Source of the DNA: an uncultured Roseburia sp.
GTDB lineage: Bacteria; Bacillota; Clostridia; Lachnospirales; Lachnospiraceae
Assembly (NCBI GenBank): GCA_910584215.1
Contig: CAJTYI010000001.1
Location: 1-64,000 of the forward strand
Direction of reading: 5' to 3'
DNA: 64,000 nucleotides
Shown: one piece after another, positions 27,319-37,200 of the stretch
Position numbering within the stretch: position 1 is the stretch's first letter
How the letters are laid out: each line of letters begins with the position of its first letter
The notes under the pieces: generated by a model
Told to the model about the DNA's origin: nothing
What the model saw: only the letters and a program-made list of their open reading frames with translations
Databases searched by the model: none
Made by a program: the position numbers and the translations under genes

Positions 27319-29904
27319 ATGAAAGAAAGGATAAAAAATAAACTGCCGTTGATCGCAGCATTTATCGTGCCGTTGGTGATTGCGATCGGCGTATGTGCAA
27401 AACGCGATATCTATCCATTTGGGGACAACTGTATGCTGAATATGGATATGTTTCATCAATATTGTCCGTTTTTCTATGAATTGATGGATAAGCTGCGTGA
27501 CGGTGGTAGTTTCTTTTATTCGTGGCGCATCGGGCTCGGCGCAGACTTTCTCGGGCTGTACGCGTACTATCTGTCGAGCCCGCTCAACTGGCTGATTCTG
27601 CTTTGCCCGCATCAGTATGTGATTGAGCTGATGTCGGCGTTGATTCTTTTTAAAATTGCTTTTTCAGGATTTTCGTTTGCGTATTATATGAAAGAGCACT
27701 ATAAGATAAACACGCCGTTGCTTGCGGTTCTCGGAAGCGCCTATGCACTGTGCGCGTTTACCGCGGCATATTCCTGGGATATTATGTGGATGGACTGTAT
27801 GGCACTCGCCCCGCTCATTATTCTGGGATTGGAAAAGCTGGTGAAAGAGGGAAAAGTTCGACTGTATTATATCACTCTTGCGATCAGCATAGTCAGCAAT
27901 TATTATATCTCGATTTTAATTTGCATCTTTCTGGTACTCTGGTTTTTAATCACATGGCTGGAGAACCGGGAGAGCGGCATTTTGGCGTGGGCGCGCTTTG
28001 GCGTGTACTCGGCGTTAGCGGGTGGCACCGGTGCGCTTTTGATTATCCCGGAAGCGATTATTTTAGGGGCGAGCGGTTCTCAGAATATCTCGTTTCCTGA
28101 CACTATGGAGTGGTATTTTAATCTGGTGGACGAGCTGGCGCGCCATGCAATCTTTACGGAGACGCACAACGGTACGGGGCATTGGCCAAACATTTACTGC
28201 GGCGTATTTGTCTGCGTGCTCGTGCTGCTGTATTTCCTGCACGGTAAGATCAGCTGGAAACAGAAAGCGCCGCGGCTGGTGCTTTTGCTGCTGTTTGTGC
28301 TCGGGTTTTCCAACAATAAGCTGGATTTTATCTGGCATGGCCTGCATTTCCCCGATTCCCTGCCGGCCAGACAGACGTTTTTGTACGCCTTTCTGCTGCT
28401 TGTACTCTCCTATGAAGCGCTTGTGCGCATAAAGGAGAGCCGACTGTGGCATCTTGGGCTTGTGGCTGTCGTCAATGCAGTCTTCTGGTATGAAGCCTAT
28501 ACGCGGATGAACACCGAGTTTATGACGGAGAAAACTTTTTATGCTACCGGCCTTTTGCTGGCGGGATATTTTCTGCTGCTGTTAGTGGCTATGCTGGGCA
28601 AGAAAAAGATACCGGCGATTATGCTGGCGCTCGGCGGCGCGACGGCTCTCGTGGAGCTTACGCTCAATATGGCGGATACCGGATTTGGCACGATCTACCG
28701 CCCCTCTTATGTGGCGCGCATGGACGAATATGACTTGCTGATCGAAGATGCGGCTTTGGACAATGAGGCGGACGGCGGCGGTTTTTACCGGATGGAGGAG
28801 CTTGAGCGGAAAACAAAAAATGATTCCAATCTATATGGCTATCCGTCACTGACGCAGTTTTCATCATTGATGAATCTGGATGTCAGCCATTTTTACCAGC
28901 GAGTCGGCATGGAGGGCGGAAAGAATTATTATTGCAGCAACGGTACGACGCCGCTTATGTCGGCCATGCTCTCGCTCAAATATGTGCTGGCCGACAATAG
29001 CTTAGAAGAAGGTCCGCTGCTTTCTCTGGTTGGTTCTGAGGGCGAAAGTTACCTGTATGAGAACCGCTTTAGCCTGCCGATGGGATATATGATGGACGAA
29101 GATGTGATCGCGCAGTGGGAGGTTTCCGAGACAGAAAATAAGATGGAAATCCAAAACGAGCTGGCTGCTCTGCTTGGAGCCACAGAACCTTTGTTTACGC
29201 AGGTTTCCTCGATTGATGACGAGGGAATGACCACAGTTGTGATCGAAGAGGATGCCTATTATTATGCCAGATATGATTCCACCTCGATCGACAAGCTCTC
29301 ACTCGAGACGAGTGACGGCAGGACGAGAGATTATTCCAAGGTCTCCCACAACTACACGCTGGATTTGGGTTACTGCAGGGCAGGGAGCACGGTGTGGGTG
29401 AAGAATACCGAGAATGAGATTCTTCCGATGACGGTATACAGGATGAGTCTGCCTGCGCTTGAGGCCGCATATCGGACGCTCAGCAGCCAGACGATGAGCC
29501 TTACGAAGCTGACCGACACGACCGTGGAGGGCAATATTACGGTGACATCGCCCGGAAGACTGATCTTTTCCATCGCCAATGAGAAGGGATGGACGCTCTA
29601 TGTCGACGGGGAGCCTGTGGAGCCCGAGAGCTTTGGAGATGCGTTCCTTAGCGTCTATCTGGACGAGGGCGACTATGAGATTCGGATGAAATACCGCACG
29701 CCGGGATTTGTGCCAGGATTATTATGCACGCTGCTTAGCCTGCTGGCCTTTGTGCTGCTTGAGATATGGAGCGTCAAATACCACAAAGATTTTGTGGCGT
29801 TAGCGACAGAGAAAGTCTGTGCATTGTGGGAAAAATATGTGTGGAAAAATAAAAAATCGGCGCGGAGAAACAAAAAGCAGGTGCCTAAAAAATATCGCAG
29901 ATAA
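27319..29904 (+). CDS. yfhO: YfhO-family polytopic membrane protein
   Basis: This 861-residue protein has about a dozen helices (about 10-450), a long extracytoplasmic domain (about 455-800) and a final helix (about 803-823) before a very basic tail (KNKKSARRNKKQVPKK). The family is marked by PFGDNCMLNMDMFHQYCPFF and the YSWDIMWMDCMALAP segment. In Bacillus subtilis, YfhO is a GT-C-like enzyme needed to glycosylate lipoteichoic acid on the outer face. Placement 35 bases after the LTA-synthase-like gene suggests they form one operon that makes and decorates a surface polymer. The sugar is not known. Confidence 0.85.
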   Translation: MKERIKNKLPLIAAFIVPLVIAIGVCAKRDIYPFGDNCMLNMDMFHQYCPFFYELMDKLRDGGSFFYSWRIGLGADFLGLYAYYLSSPLNWLILLCPHQYVIELMSALILFKIAFSGFSFAYYMKEHYKINTPLLAVLGSAYALCAFTAAYSWDIMWMDCMALAPLIILGLEKLVKEGKVRLYYITLAISIVSNYYISILICIFLVLWFLITWLENRESGILAWARFGVYSALAGGTGALLIIPEAIILGASGSQNISFPDTMEWYFNLVDELARHAIFTETHNGTGHWPNIYCGVFVCVLVLLYFLHGKISWKQKAPRLVLLLLFVLGFSNNKLDFIWHGLHFPDSLPARQTFLYAFLLLVLSYEALVRIKESRLWHLGLVAVVNAVFWYEAYTRMNTEFMTEKTFYATGLLLAGYFLLLLVAMLGKKKIPAIMLALGGATALVELTLNMADTGFGTIYRPSYVARMDEYDLLIEDAALDNEADGGGFYRMEELERKTKNDSNLYGYPSLTQFSSLMNLDVSHFYQRVGMEGGKNYYCSNGTTPLMSAMLSLKYVLADNSLEEGPLLSLVGSEGESYLYENRFSLPMGYMMDEDVIAQWEVSETENKMEIQNELAALLGATEPLFTQVSSIDDEGMTTVVIEEDAYYYARYDSTSIDKLSLETSDGRTRDYSKVSHNYTLDLGYCRAGSTVWVKNTENEILPMTVYRMSLPALEAAYRTLSSQTMSLTKLTDTTVEGNITVTSPGRLIFSIANEKGWTLYVDGEPVEPESFGDAFLSVYLDEGDYEIRMKYRTPGFVPGLLCTLLSLLAFVLLEIWSVKYHKDFVALATEKVCALWEKYVWKNKKSARRNKKQVPKKYRR

Positions 29905-29999
29905 CATCGCGAAGCAGACAGATGTCTGCAAAATGTGAAAAAACCGGCATTTACGAAAAACGGATGATAAAAGTACCAGTTATGGTACAGTTTAAAGAG

Positions 30000-30038
30000 T
30001 ACACTCCTTTCATCAGTAAAAGAAAGGAGTGTATTTTT
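30000..30038 (+). promoter_or_regulatory. Perfect hairpin that covers the ribosome site of the microprotein gene
   Basis: TACACTCCTTT (30000-30010) pairs perfectly with AAAGGAGTGTA (30023-30033), burying the Shine-Dalgarno AAAGGAG. A short T-run follows, so it could also end the yfhO transcript. Which role it plays cannot be decided by reading. Confidence 0.6.
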
Positions 30039-30140
30039 ATGAAAGGTTATAATGTGGATGAAGGGTATATGGGATATGTGAATGGGACTTATATTTTGTT
30101 TGCAAATGAGGCAGATTATATAGAGTATATGGAAGACTGA
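30039..30140 (+). CDS. 33-residue acidic, tyrosine-rich microprotein
   Basis: The reading frame starts at ATG 30039, seven or so bases after a strong AAAGGAG, and encodes 33 residues including MKGYNVDEGYMGYV and ending DYIEYMED. It is acidic and has six tyrosines, with no membrane segment. The frame is open upstream but only this start has a ribosome site. A perfect hairpin masks the site. I do not recognise a named family and give no function; good initiation signals and non-random composition argue that it is real. Confidence 0.6.
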   Translation: MKGYNVDEGYMGYVNGTYILFANEADYIEYMED

Positions 30141-30226
30141 CCCGTTTTCACGGCAGTTTGACGCCGGGGTTAAATAACCAAAAGAACAAAACAAAGGAAC
30201 TGCTGCCGGTTTATGATAAACGAGCG

Positions 30227-30255
30227 TTGAAATTCTTTGCGGAGTGTGGTTTAAT
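30227..30255 (+). promoter_or_regulatory. Promoter of the thioesterase-polA unit
   Basis: TTGAAA (30227-30232), 17 bases, TTTAAT (30250-30255), about 80 bases before the thioesterase start. Confidence 0.5.
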
Positions 30256-30334
30256 TAGATATAGGGAAATTTTTCCGGTGTGGACACAATATGTTGTGTC
30301 TGCACTTGTGAGAAAGCGGAAACGGAGGATTGAT

Positions 30335-30799
30335 ATGTCAGACAAGCAGATTGAAGTTTACGGAAAAAACGTAGAAAATATGATCATACGTCCCTATGAG
30401 CATCATGCCAAGTATTATGAAACAGATCAGATGGGCATCATCCATCATTCCAATTATATCCGCTGGATGGAAGAGGCGCGCATGGACCTGATGAACCAGA
30501 TGGGCTTGTCGTATAAGGAGATGGAAGCGATGGAGATTATCAGTCCGGTGTTGTCCGTCTCCTGCGAATATCACAGCATGGTTCATTTTGATGATGTCGT
30601 TGTGATCGAGCCCAAACTCGTCAAGTATAACGGCATCCGGATGGAAGTGGAGTACCGCATGTATGATAAGAAGACAGGAGAGCTTCGCACGACGGGCAGA
30701 AGCTCCCACTGTTTCCTAAGCCGTTCCGGCAGACCGATATCCTTAAAACGCTCCTATCCGGAGATTGATACAAAGTTTTTTGAGTATGCCGATCAATAA
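30335..30799 (+). CDS. YbgC/4HBT-family acyl-CoA thioesterase
   Basis: This 154-residue hot-dog-fold protein probably hydrolyses acyl-CoA or another thioester. The active-site block YYETDQMGIIHHSNYIRWMEEAR (about 30-52) contains the catalytic Asp followed by the GIIHHSNY helix typical of 4-hydroxybenzoyl-CoA thioesterases. ATG 30335 follows an ACGGAGG site; the open frame extends upstream to 30158 but with non-conserved residues. It is separated from polA by 27 bases and probably co-transcribed. Substrate unknown. Confidence 0.88.
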   Translation: MSDKQIEVYGKNVENMIIRPYEHHAKYYETDQMGIIHHSNYIRWMEEARMDLMNQMGLSYKEMEAMEIISPVLSVSCEYHSMVHFDDVVVIEPKLVKYNGIRMEVEYRMYDKKTGELRTTGRSSHCFLSRSGRPISLKRSYPEIDTKFFEYADQ

Positions 30800-30826
30800 T
30801 CATTTATAGGAGAGTGGAGGATTTTC

Positions 30827-33553
30827 ATGGGCGAGAAGCTGGTATTGATTGACGGTCACAGTATATTAAACCGTGCTTTTTTCGGAATACCTGATCTGAC
30901 CAATTCCGAAGGACTGCACACCAACGCGGTATATGGTTTCTTAAATATTATGTTCAAGATTCTCGAGGAGGAAAAGCCGGACTATCTGACGGTGGCGTTT
31001 GATGTTTCGGAGCCTACGTTCCGTCACAAGATGTATGCGGACTATAAGGGCACAAGAAAACCGATGGCAGACGAGCTTAAGGAGCAGGTTCCGGTGATGA
31101 AAGAGATGCTTCGCGCGATGGGAGTGACCGTGATCGAAAAGGGCGGCTATGAGGCGGACGATTTGCTGGGAACGATTGCAAAGCGCAGTGAGAGAGAGGG
31201 ACTGATTGTCTCGGTGGTATCGGGCGACCGCGATTTGCTGCAGTTGGCGACGGATAAGATCAAGATCAGGATTCCAAAGACCAAGCGCACCGGCACCGAG
31301 ATCGAAGACTACAATGAGCGGGAGGTACAGGAAAAGTACCAGGTGACGCCGCAGCAATTTATCGATGTCAAGGCGTTGATGGGGGATACGTCTGACAATA
31401 TTCCGGGTGTCCCGGGTATCGGCGAAAAAACGGCGACTACGATTATTGCCCGTTACGGAAGCATAGAAGAAGCCTATGCGCATGTGGACGAGATCAAGCC
31501 GCCGCGCGCGAGCAAGAATTTAAAAGAACATTACGATCTCGCCACGATGAGCAAGACGCTGGCTACGATTGATATCGATGCCGAGATCGATTATGAATTA
31601 AAGAGTGCAAGAATAGAGCAGGTTTCCGATTTATATACAAAGGAAGCCTATTTGTTGTGTAAGAGATTAGAATTTAAGCAGCTGCTGGGACGCTTTGCCC
31701 CGCAGGCACAGGGGAACCAGGCGCAGCAGCATTTTCGGCGGGTGTCCGGGCGCAGGGAGATCGGGGATGTGATAAACGGTCTGCGCGGAAAGGTTTGCGG
31801 CTTTTTTATCGTTCCGACAGAGACGGTGCGTGATGCCAACATGGAGCGGGACGGACAGATGACGCTCTTTGCGAGATCTGCGGGGAGCCAGACGTTTCTT
31901 GGCATTGCAGTCTCTGTGGGGGAGGAGGGCGCCTGTTTCCTGGAGGCAGATGACGAGGTGCCGTCAGAAAAGCTGTTGGAATTGTTTTTAAACAGCGGCG
32001 CAGCCGTTTATGCCACGCTGGATTTAAAGCCCCAGCTGCCGCTTATGGGGCTGATCGAGCGCACCAGTGCCGGGGATTGTTCCATGGAGCGCATGTTTGA
32101 CGGCGTGCTCGCGGCCTATCTGCTCAATCCGATCAAAAATGAATACCCCTATGAGGACATCGCCAAGGATTACTGCGGCCAAATGATTCCCTCGCGCAAG
32201 GACTTGCTGGAGAAACTAAACTACTCTCAGGCGCGCGAGGAAAAACCGGACGCATTTTTAAAGTGTGTCTGTTATCAGGCGTATGTGGCATGCAGCGCAT
32301 ACGCGCCGTTAGTGGAACAGTTAAAGGAAACCGGGATGGAGCGCTTGTTTCGCGAGATCGAGATGCCGCTTGTCTATACGCTCTGTGATATGGAGCAGGA
32401 GGGTATTATTGTTTCCGGTGCGGCGCTCAAAGAGTATGGGGATAAGCTTGCGGTGCGCATTGCACAGCTGGAGACGTTGATTTGCGAGGCGGCAGGTGAG
32501 GAGTTTAATATCAATTCGCCCAAACAGCTGGGAGTGATTTTGTTTGAAAAGCTTGGGCTGCCGGAGGGCAAGAAGACTAAGACCGGCTACTCGACTGCGG
32601 CGGAGGTGCTCGAGAGACTGGCGCCGGATTATCCGATCGTTGCCGATATCTTAGAGTACCGACAGCTCGCCAAGCTCAAATCCACTTACGCGGACGGCCT
32701 GGTGGGATGTATCCGGCCGGACGGCAGGATACACACGACATTTAATCAGATGATTACCGCCACGGGACGTTTGAGCAGCACCGAGCCCAACTTACAGAAT
32801 ATCCCGATGCGTATTGAGTTAGGAAGGCTGATTCGCAGGGCGTTTGTGCCGAAAGAGGGCTATGTGTTTGTGGATGCCGATTATTCACAGATCGAGCTGC
32901 GCGTGCTGGCCCATTTGTCGGGCGACGAAACGCTGATCGAGGCATATCAGCAAGCGCAGGATATTCACCGCATTACGGCGTCCCAGGTGTTTCATATTCC
33001 TTTTGAGGAAGTGACCGATTTGCAGCGCAGAAACGCCAAGGCTGTCAATTTTGGGATTGTCTATGGCATCAGTTCGTTTGGGCTGAGCCAGGATCTTAGT
33101 ATCAGCCGCAAAGAGGCTTCCGAGTACATCGAGCGTTATTTTGAGACTTATCCCAAGATCAAGGGATATCTGGACGGGCTGGTGGCGCAGGCCAAAGCGC
33201 ACGGATATGTGACGACGATGTTTGGCAGGAGGCGTCCGGTGCCGGAACTAAAAAGCAGCAATTTTATGCAGCGCTCGTTCGGGGAACGCGTGGCTATGAA
33301 TTCGCCGATACAGGGGACGGCGGCAGATATCATTAAGATAGCCATGATACGAGTGCATGACAGATTATTAAAAGAGGATTTAAAATCGCGGCTTATTTTG
33401 ACGGTGCACGACGAACTTTTGGTGGAGACGGCGCCGGGGGAGGAAGAGACGGTCAGAACGATTCTTTCGGAGGAGATGCGGGGCGCCGCAGAGCTTGCGG
33501 TGGTGTTGGAGATAGACATTCACAGCGGCAGTGATTGGTACGAGGCCAAGTAG
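30827..33553 (+). CDS. polA: DNA polymerase I
   Basis: This 908-residue enzyme fills gaps and removes RNA primers. An N-terminal 5-prime nuclease domain (about 1-290) has LIDGHSILNRAFF and GDTSDNIPGVPGIGEKTA. The central exonuclease-like domain (about 310-480) lacks the acidic metal ligands (AVSVGEEGACFLEADD where DTET-type motifs should be), so proofreading is probably absent, as in other Firmicutes PolA. The polymerase domain shows motif A VDADYSQIELR, motif B RRNAKAVNFGIVYG and motif C TVHDELLVE. It begins at ATG 30827 after GTGGAGG. Confidence 0.97.
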   Translation: MGEKLVLIDGHSILNRAFFGIPDLTNSEGLHTNAVYGFLNIMFKILEEEKPDYLTVAFDVSEPTFRHKMYADYKGTRKPMADELKEQVPVMKEMLRAMGVTVIEKGGYEADDLLGTIAKRSEREGLIVSVVSGDRDLLQLATDKIKIRIPKTKRTGTEIEDYNEREVQEKYQVTPQQFIDVKALMGDTSDNIPGVPGIGEKTATTIIARYGSIEEAYAHVDEIKPPRASKNLKEHYDLATMSKTLATIDIDAEIDYELKSARIEQVSDLYTKEAYLLCKRLEFKQLLGRFAPQAQGNQAQQHFRRVSGRREIGDVINGLRGKVCGFFIVPTETVRDANMERDGQMTLFARSAGSQTFLGIAVSVGEEGACFLEADDEVPSEKLLELFLNSGAAVYATLDLKPQLPLMGLIERTSAGDCSMERMFDGVLAAYLLNPIKNEYPYEDIAKDYCGQMIPSRKDLLEKLNYSQAREEKPDAFLKCVCYQAYVACSAYAPLVEQLKETGMERLFREIEMPLVYTLCDMEQEGIIVSGAALKEYGDKLAVRIAQLETLICEAAGEEFNINSPKQLGVILFEKLGLPEGKKTKTGYSTAAEVLERLAPDYPIVADILEYRQLAKLKSTYADGLVGCIRPDGRIHTTFNQMITATGRLSSTEPNLQNIPMRIELGRLIRRAFVPKEGYVFVDADYSQIELRVLAHLSGDETLIEAYQQAQDIHRITASQVFHIPFEEVTDLQRRNAKAVNFGIVYGISSFGLSQDLSISRKEASEYIERYFETYPKIKGYLDGLVAQAKAHGYVTTMFGRRRPVPELKSSNFMQRSFGERVAMNSPIQGTAADIIKIAMIRVHDRLLKEDLKSRLILTVHDELLVETAPGEEETVRTILSEEMRGAAELAVVLEIDIHSGSDWYEAK

Positions 33554-33604
33554 TGTGAAAATCTATAGTTTGCACACGCAATCCTTGTCATGGGAGTGAA
33601 AGAG

Positions 33605-34231
33605 ATGATATTTATCGGCATAACCGGCGGCGTGGGCGCCGGTAAATCAGAGATTTTGCGCTATCTGGCAAAAAAGCCCGGCGTTCGGGTCATGCTGGCG
33701 GATGAGATTGCACATGCGTTGATGGAGCCGGGGACGGCTTGCTACAGAAAGCTGGAAGAGCTGTTTGCGGGACAGGATGTTTTTTTGCCGGAAGGCGGCT
33801 TTGACAGAGAGAAGCTTGCTATGGTATTATTTTCTTCGGAAGAGATGCTGCGGCGTTTAAACCGTATCGTTCATCCCGCGGTAAAGGATTATGTCAGGCA
33901 GCAGGTGCTGGCGGAACGAGCCTTGGGAGAGAACGAACTTCTGGTGCTAGAGGCCGCATTGCTGATCGAAGAGCACTACGATGAGCTGTGTGACGAGCTC
34001 TGGTATATCCATGCGAGCGAAGAGAAACGCGCGGCAAGGCTCATGGCGTCGAGAGGATATGCTCAGGAGAAAGTGCGGCAGATTTTTGACAGCCAGCTAT
34101 CAGAGCAGCAATTCCGGCGGCACTGTGCGCGGGTCATTGACAATAACGGAACCGTGGAAGAGAGTATCCAACAGATAGAGCAGTTATTAAAACAAGTTTT
34201 TATAAATAAACGATTGGAGAACCGTAGATGA
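33605..34231 (+). CDS. coaE: Dephospho-CoA kinase
   Basis: This 208-residue P-loop kinase phosphorylates dephospho-CoA in the last step of coenzyme A synthesis. The phosphate loop is GITGGVGAGKSE (about 4-15), and the CoA-domain landmarks ADEIAH and RRLNRIVHP are present. ATG 33605 is preferred to the upstream frame, which would add MGVKE ahead of a well-placed GGGAGTGA site. It overlaps the next gene by four bases (ATGA). polA-coaE adjacency is common in Firmicutes. Confidence 0.94.
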   Translation: MIFIGITGGVGAGKSEILRYLAKKPGVRVMLADEIAHALMEPGTACYRKLEELFAGQDVFLPEGGFDREKLAMVLFSSEEMLRRLNRIVHPAVKDYVRQQVLAERALGENELLVLEAALLIEEHYDELCDELWYIHASEEKRAARLMASRGYAQEKVRQIFDSQLSEQQFRRHCARVIDNNGTVEESIQQIEQLLKQVFINKRLENRR

Positions 34232-37200
34232 GTGAACAGAAAATTATGGACGAGCCATTGGTATTTGGTCTGGATATCGGGACGCGCAATGTGGTAGGAA
34301 CCGTGGGCTACCGGATTGACGATAACTTTATCGTGGTGGCGCAGTATATGAGAGAGCATGAGACCAGAGCCATGCTCGATGGGCAGATTCACGATATCGG
34401 CCGTGTGGGCAAGACGATTCGCAAAGTCAAAGAACAGCTCGAGTCTCAGCTGGGGCTGGAGCTGACGGAGGTGTGCATTGCGGCTGCCGGGCGTGTGCTT
34501 AAGACGGTGACGACGAACATCGAATGTGCGTTTGAAGAGGAAACATTAGTTACCGGGGAAGACATACACACACTTGATCTGATGGGTATTGAGAAAGCAC
34601 AAGGCCTGCTCAAAGAGTACAACGATACCCGCTATAAGTTTTATTGCGTGGGCTATTCCGTGATGCACTATTATCTGAACGGGGAACCGTTTTCGAGCTT
34701 AGAGTCCCATAAGGCGGATGTGATAAGCGAGGATATCATTGTTACATTTCTGCCAGAAGACGTTGTCGACGGGTTATACGCCGCGGTGGGGCTGGCGGGC
34801 CTTTCGGTCGCAAACATGACCTTAGAGCCGATTGCCGCTATCAATGTCGCGATTCCCGAGAATTTCCGCCTGCTCAATATTGCGCTGGTGGATATCGGCG
34901 CGGGAACTTCCGATATCTGTATTACCAGAGACGGAAGTATCATTGCCTACGGCATGATTCCGCTGGCGGGCGATGAGATCACGGAGCTGATCGTACAAAA
35001 TTATCTTGTGGACTTTCGGACTGCGGAGAGCATCAAAGCTGCGAGCGGTAAAGGAGAAGATATCGTCTATAAGGATATCATGCTGATTGAACACACAATA
35101 CCGGCGGAGGATGTCTGGGAGCTGACCGAGCCGGTGGTGGAGAGAATGACAACCGAGGTGGCGGCTAAGATTATGGAGCTAAACGGCGATAAGACGGTCA
35201 GCGCGACCTTTATCGTCGGCGGAGGCGGAAAGATACATGGTTATGCGCAGAAACTGGCGCAAAAGCTCAATCTGCCCGAGGAGCGGGTAGCGCTGCGCGG
35301 GGAGGAGGTGCTCCAGGAAGTCATTTTCGAGCAGGAGGAGATTGAAAAAGATCCTCTGCTGGTGACACCGATTGGAATATGCCTCAATTACTTCGATCAA
35401 AAGAACAGTTTTATCATGGTCCGTTTTAACGGCGAGCGGGTCAAATTATATGACAATAACAAGCTGACCGTGGTGGATGTAGCGCTGGCTGCCGGTTTCC
35501 CGAACGAAGATTTGTTCCCGAAGCGGGGCAGGGAGCTGCAATTTACCGTTGACGGTGCGAAACGGGTGGTAAGAGGAAAGCCGGGAGAGTCCGCGGTTAT
35601 TTTCATGAACGACCGTCCGGCGAATATTAATACCCCTTTGGAGCCAAACAGTGATATTATCATAGAAGCTTCTACGCAGGGGGAGGATGCTTTATGCACA
35701 TTAGAGCAGCTTGAGGAGTACAGCGGTGCCGCGGTGGCCTTTATTGTCAACGGCAAGATCGTGCGCTGCCCAAGATTTTTGGAGGTCAACGGCAGTCTGG
35801 AGCTGCCGTCCTATCAGATTCAGGAAAATGATAATATCGAGACCAGAGGATTCTATACAGTGGGACAACTGGTGGAATTTATGGATGTGGAGCTGGATAT
35901 GGAACATGAGATTTTGGTCAATAACCGTCCGGCTACACTGGAAACGTTGATTTATGAAAATTTTAGTATCGAGTGGGTGGTGCTTTCTTACGGCGCGGCT
36001 TATGTGGAAGCGCCGAAGTGGCAGGAGGAGACCGCGCCCGAGGCGGCGCAGCCGACTGTGACGCAGGAAGATCTGGCTAAAGTGCAGGCACAGGCAGTCG
36101 AGGCGGCGGAAACATTGAACGGTATGCTGGCGGAGATCGTGACCGACCCGGATTTGCCGGAAACTTACAAGACATACGGTATCGCGGGAGCCTCCGTTGC
36201 CGGAGCGCTCCAGACACAGAAACTGGCCGGCCGTGAGCCGGCGGCCAAGCCTTTAGAACGGGCAAGACAAGACCGGCCTGCGCGCGAAAAAGAGCGGACA
36301 AAACAAGAGCAGCCTGTGCGTGATGAGGAGCGGACAAGACAGGGAGAGAGCGCGCGCCGGGAGCGTGCGGCCCAGGAGACAACAGAGCGTAAAGAGCGCG
36401 TGCAGGAGAGAAGAACAGGCCGGACGGAGCCAAAACCGGCGGCGCCGGGAAGCGCCGTATCGATTCTTGAGGATATGGAGCGGCTGCATGACGAGCTTAG
36501 GGCCAGAATGATTCAGAAAGCAAAAGATAAAGAGCAGCAGGAAGCCAAGAGTGAAAAGGAGCCGGAGGAAAAGAAAACCGGGAAGCCGTCTGCGGAGCCG
36601 GTGCAGGAGCAGGAACAAGAACAGGAACCGGGAAATGTAGAGGAATTGATCGCGATGTTGTCAGCGGGCAATCCCGATACGTCCAATCAAGGCGCGGTGA
36701 AGCCGATGACGACGGCGTCGGTGCGGCCGCAACCCAAGAAGGATTCCATGGAGCGGCCGTCCGAGCCGGCGTTGGCAGGAGAAGGCCCGGTGACAGAGTC
36801 TGCAAAACAGCAGACAAAGGCGGCGCCGATGTGGAGAGAGCCGGAAACAGAGCTGCATAGGCAGCAGACAAAGGCAGAGCCGGAAACAGAGCCGCATAGG
36901 CAGCCGACAAAGGCAGAGCCGGAAACAGAGCCGCATAGGCAGCCGACAAAGGCGGCGCCGATGTGGACAGAACCCATGCAGCAACAACCGGAGACGGAGG
37001 CCGTGAAACGGCCGTCAGCGCCAGCGGCGGCGGAGGAACAGTCCCAGCCAGTGACAGAGCCCGCGGGCAGAATGAGACCGCAGCGTGAAGAAGCGCTAGG
37101 AGCAATAAAAGAGCCGGTTGCAGCGGCAAAAACCACAGACGGTCAGTCCGCCGGCGCGGGCGAGTCTGCCGCCGCAGAGCAGCAAGCCGCGGAGACTAGG

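Noticed and set aside
36841..36957. Possible CRISPR array
   Set aside because: The 39-base units are contiguous and in frame in a protein; there are no spacers and no cas genes.
36497..37129. 210-codon minus-strand frame with apparent Leu/Pro/Ala repeats
   Set aside because: Its repeats are the complement of the 39-base repeats of the FtsA-like gene.
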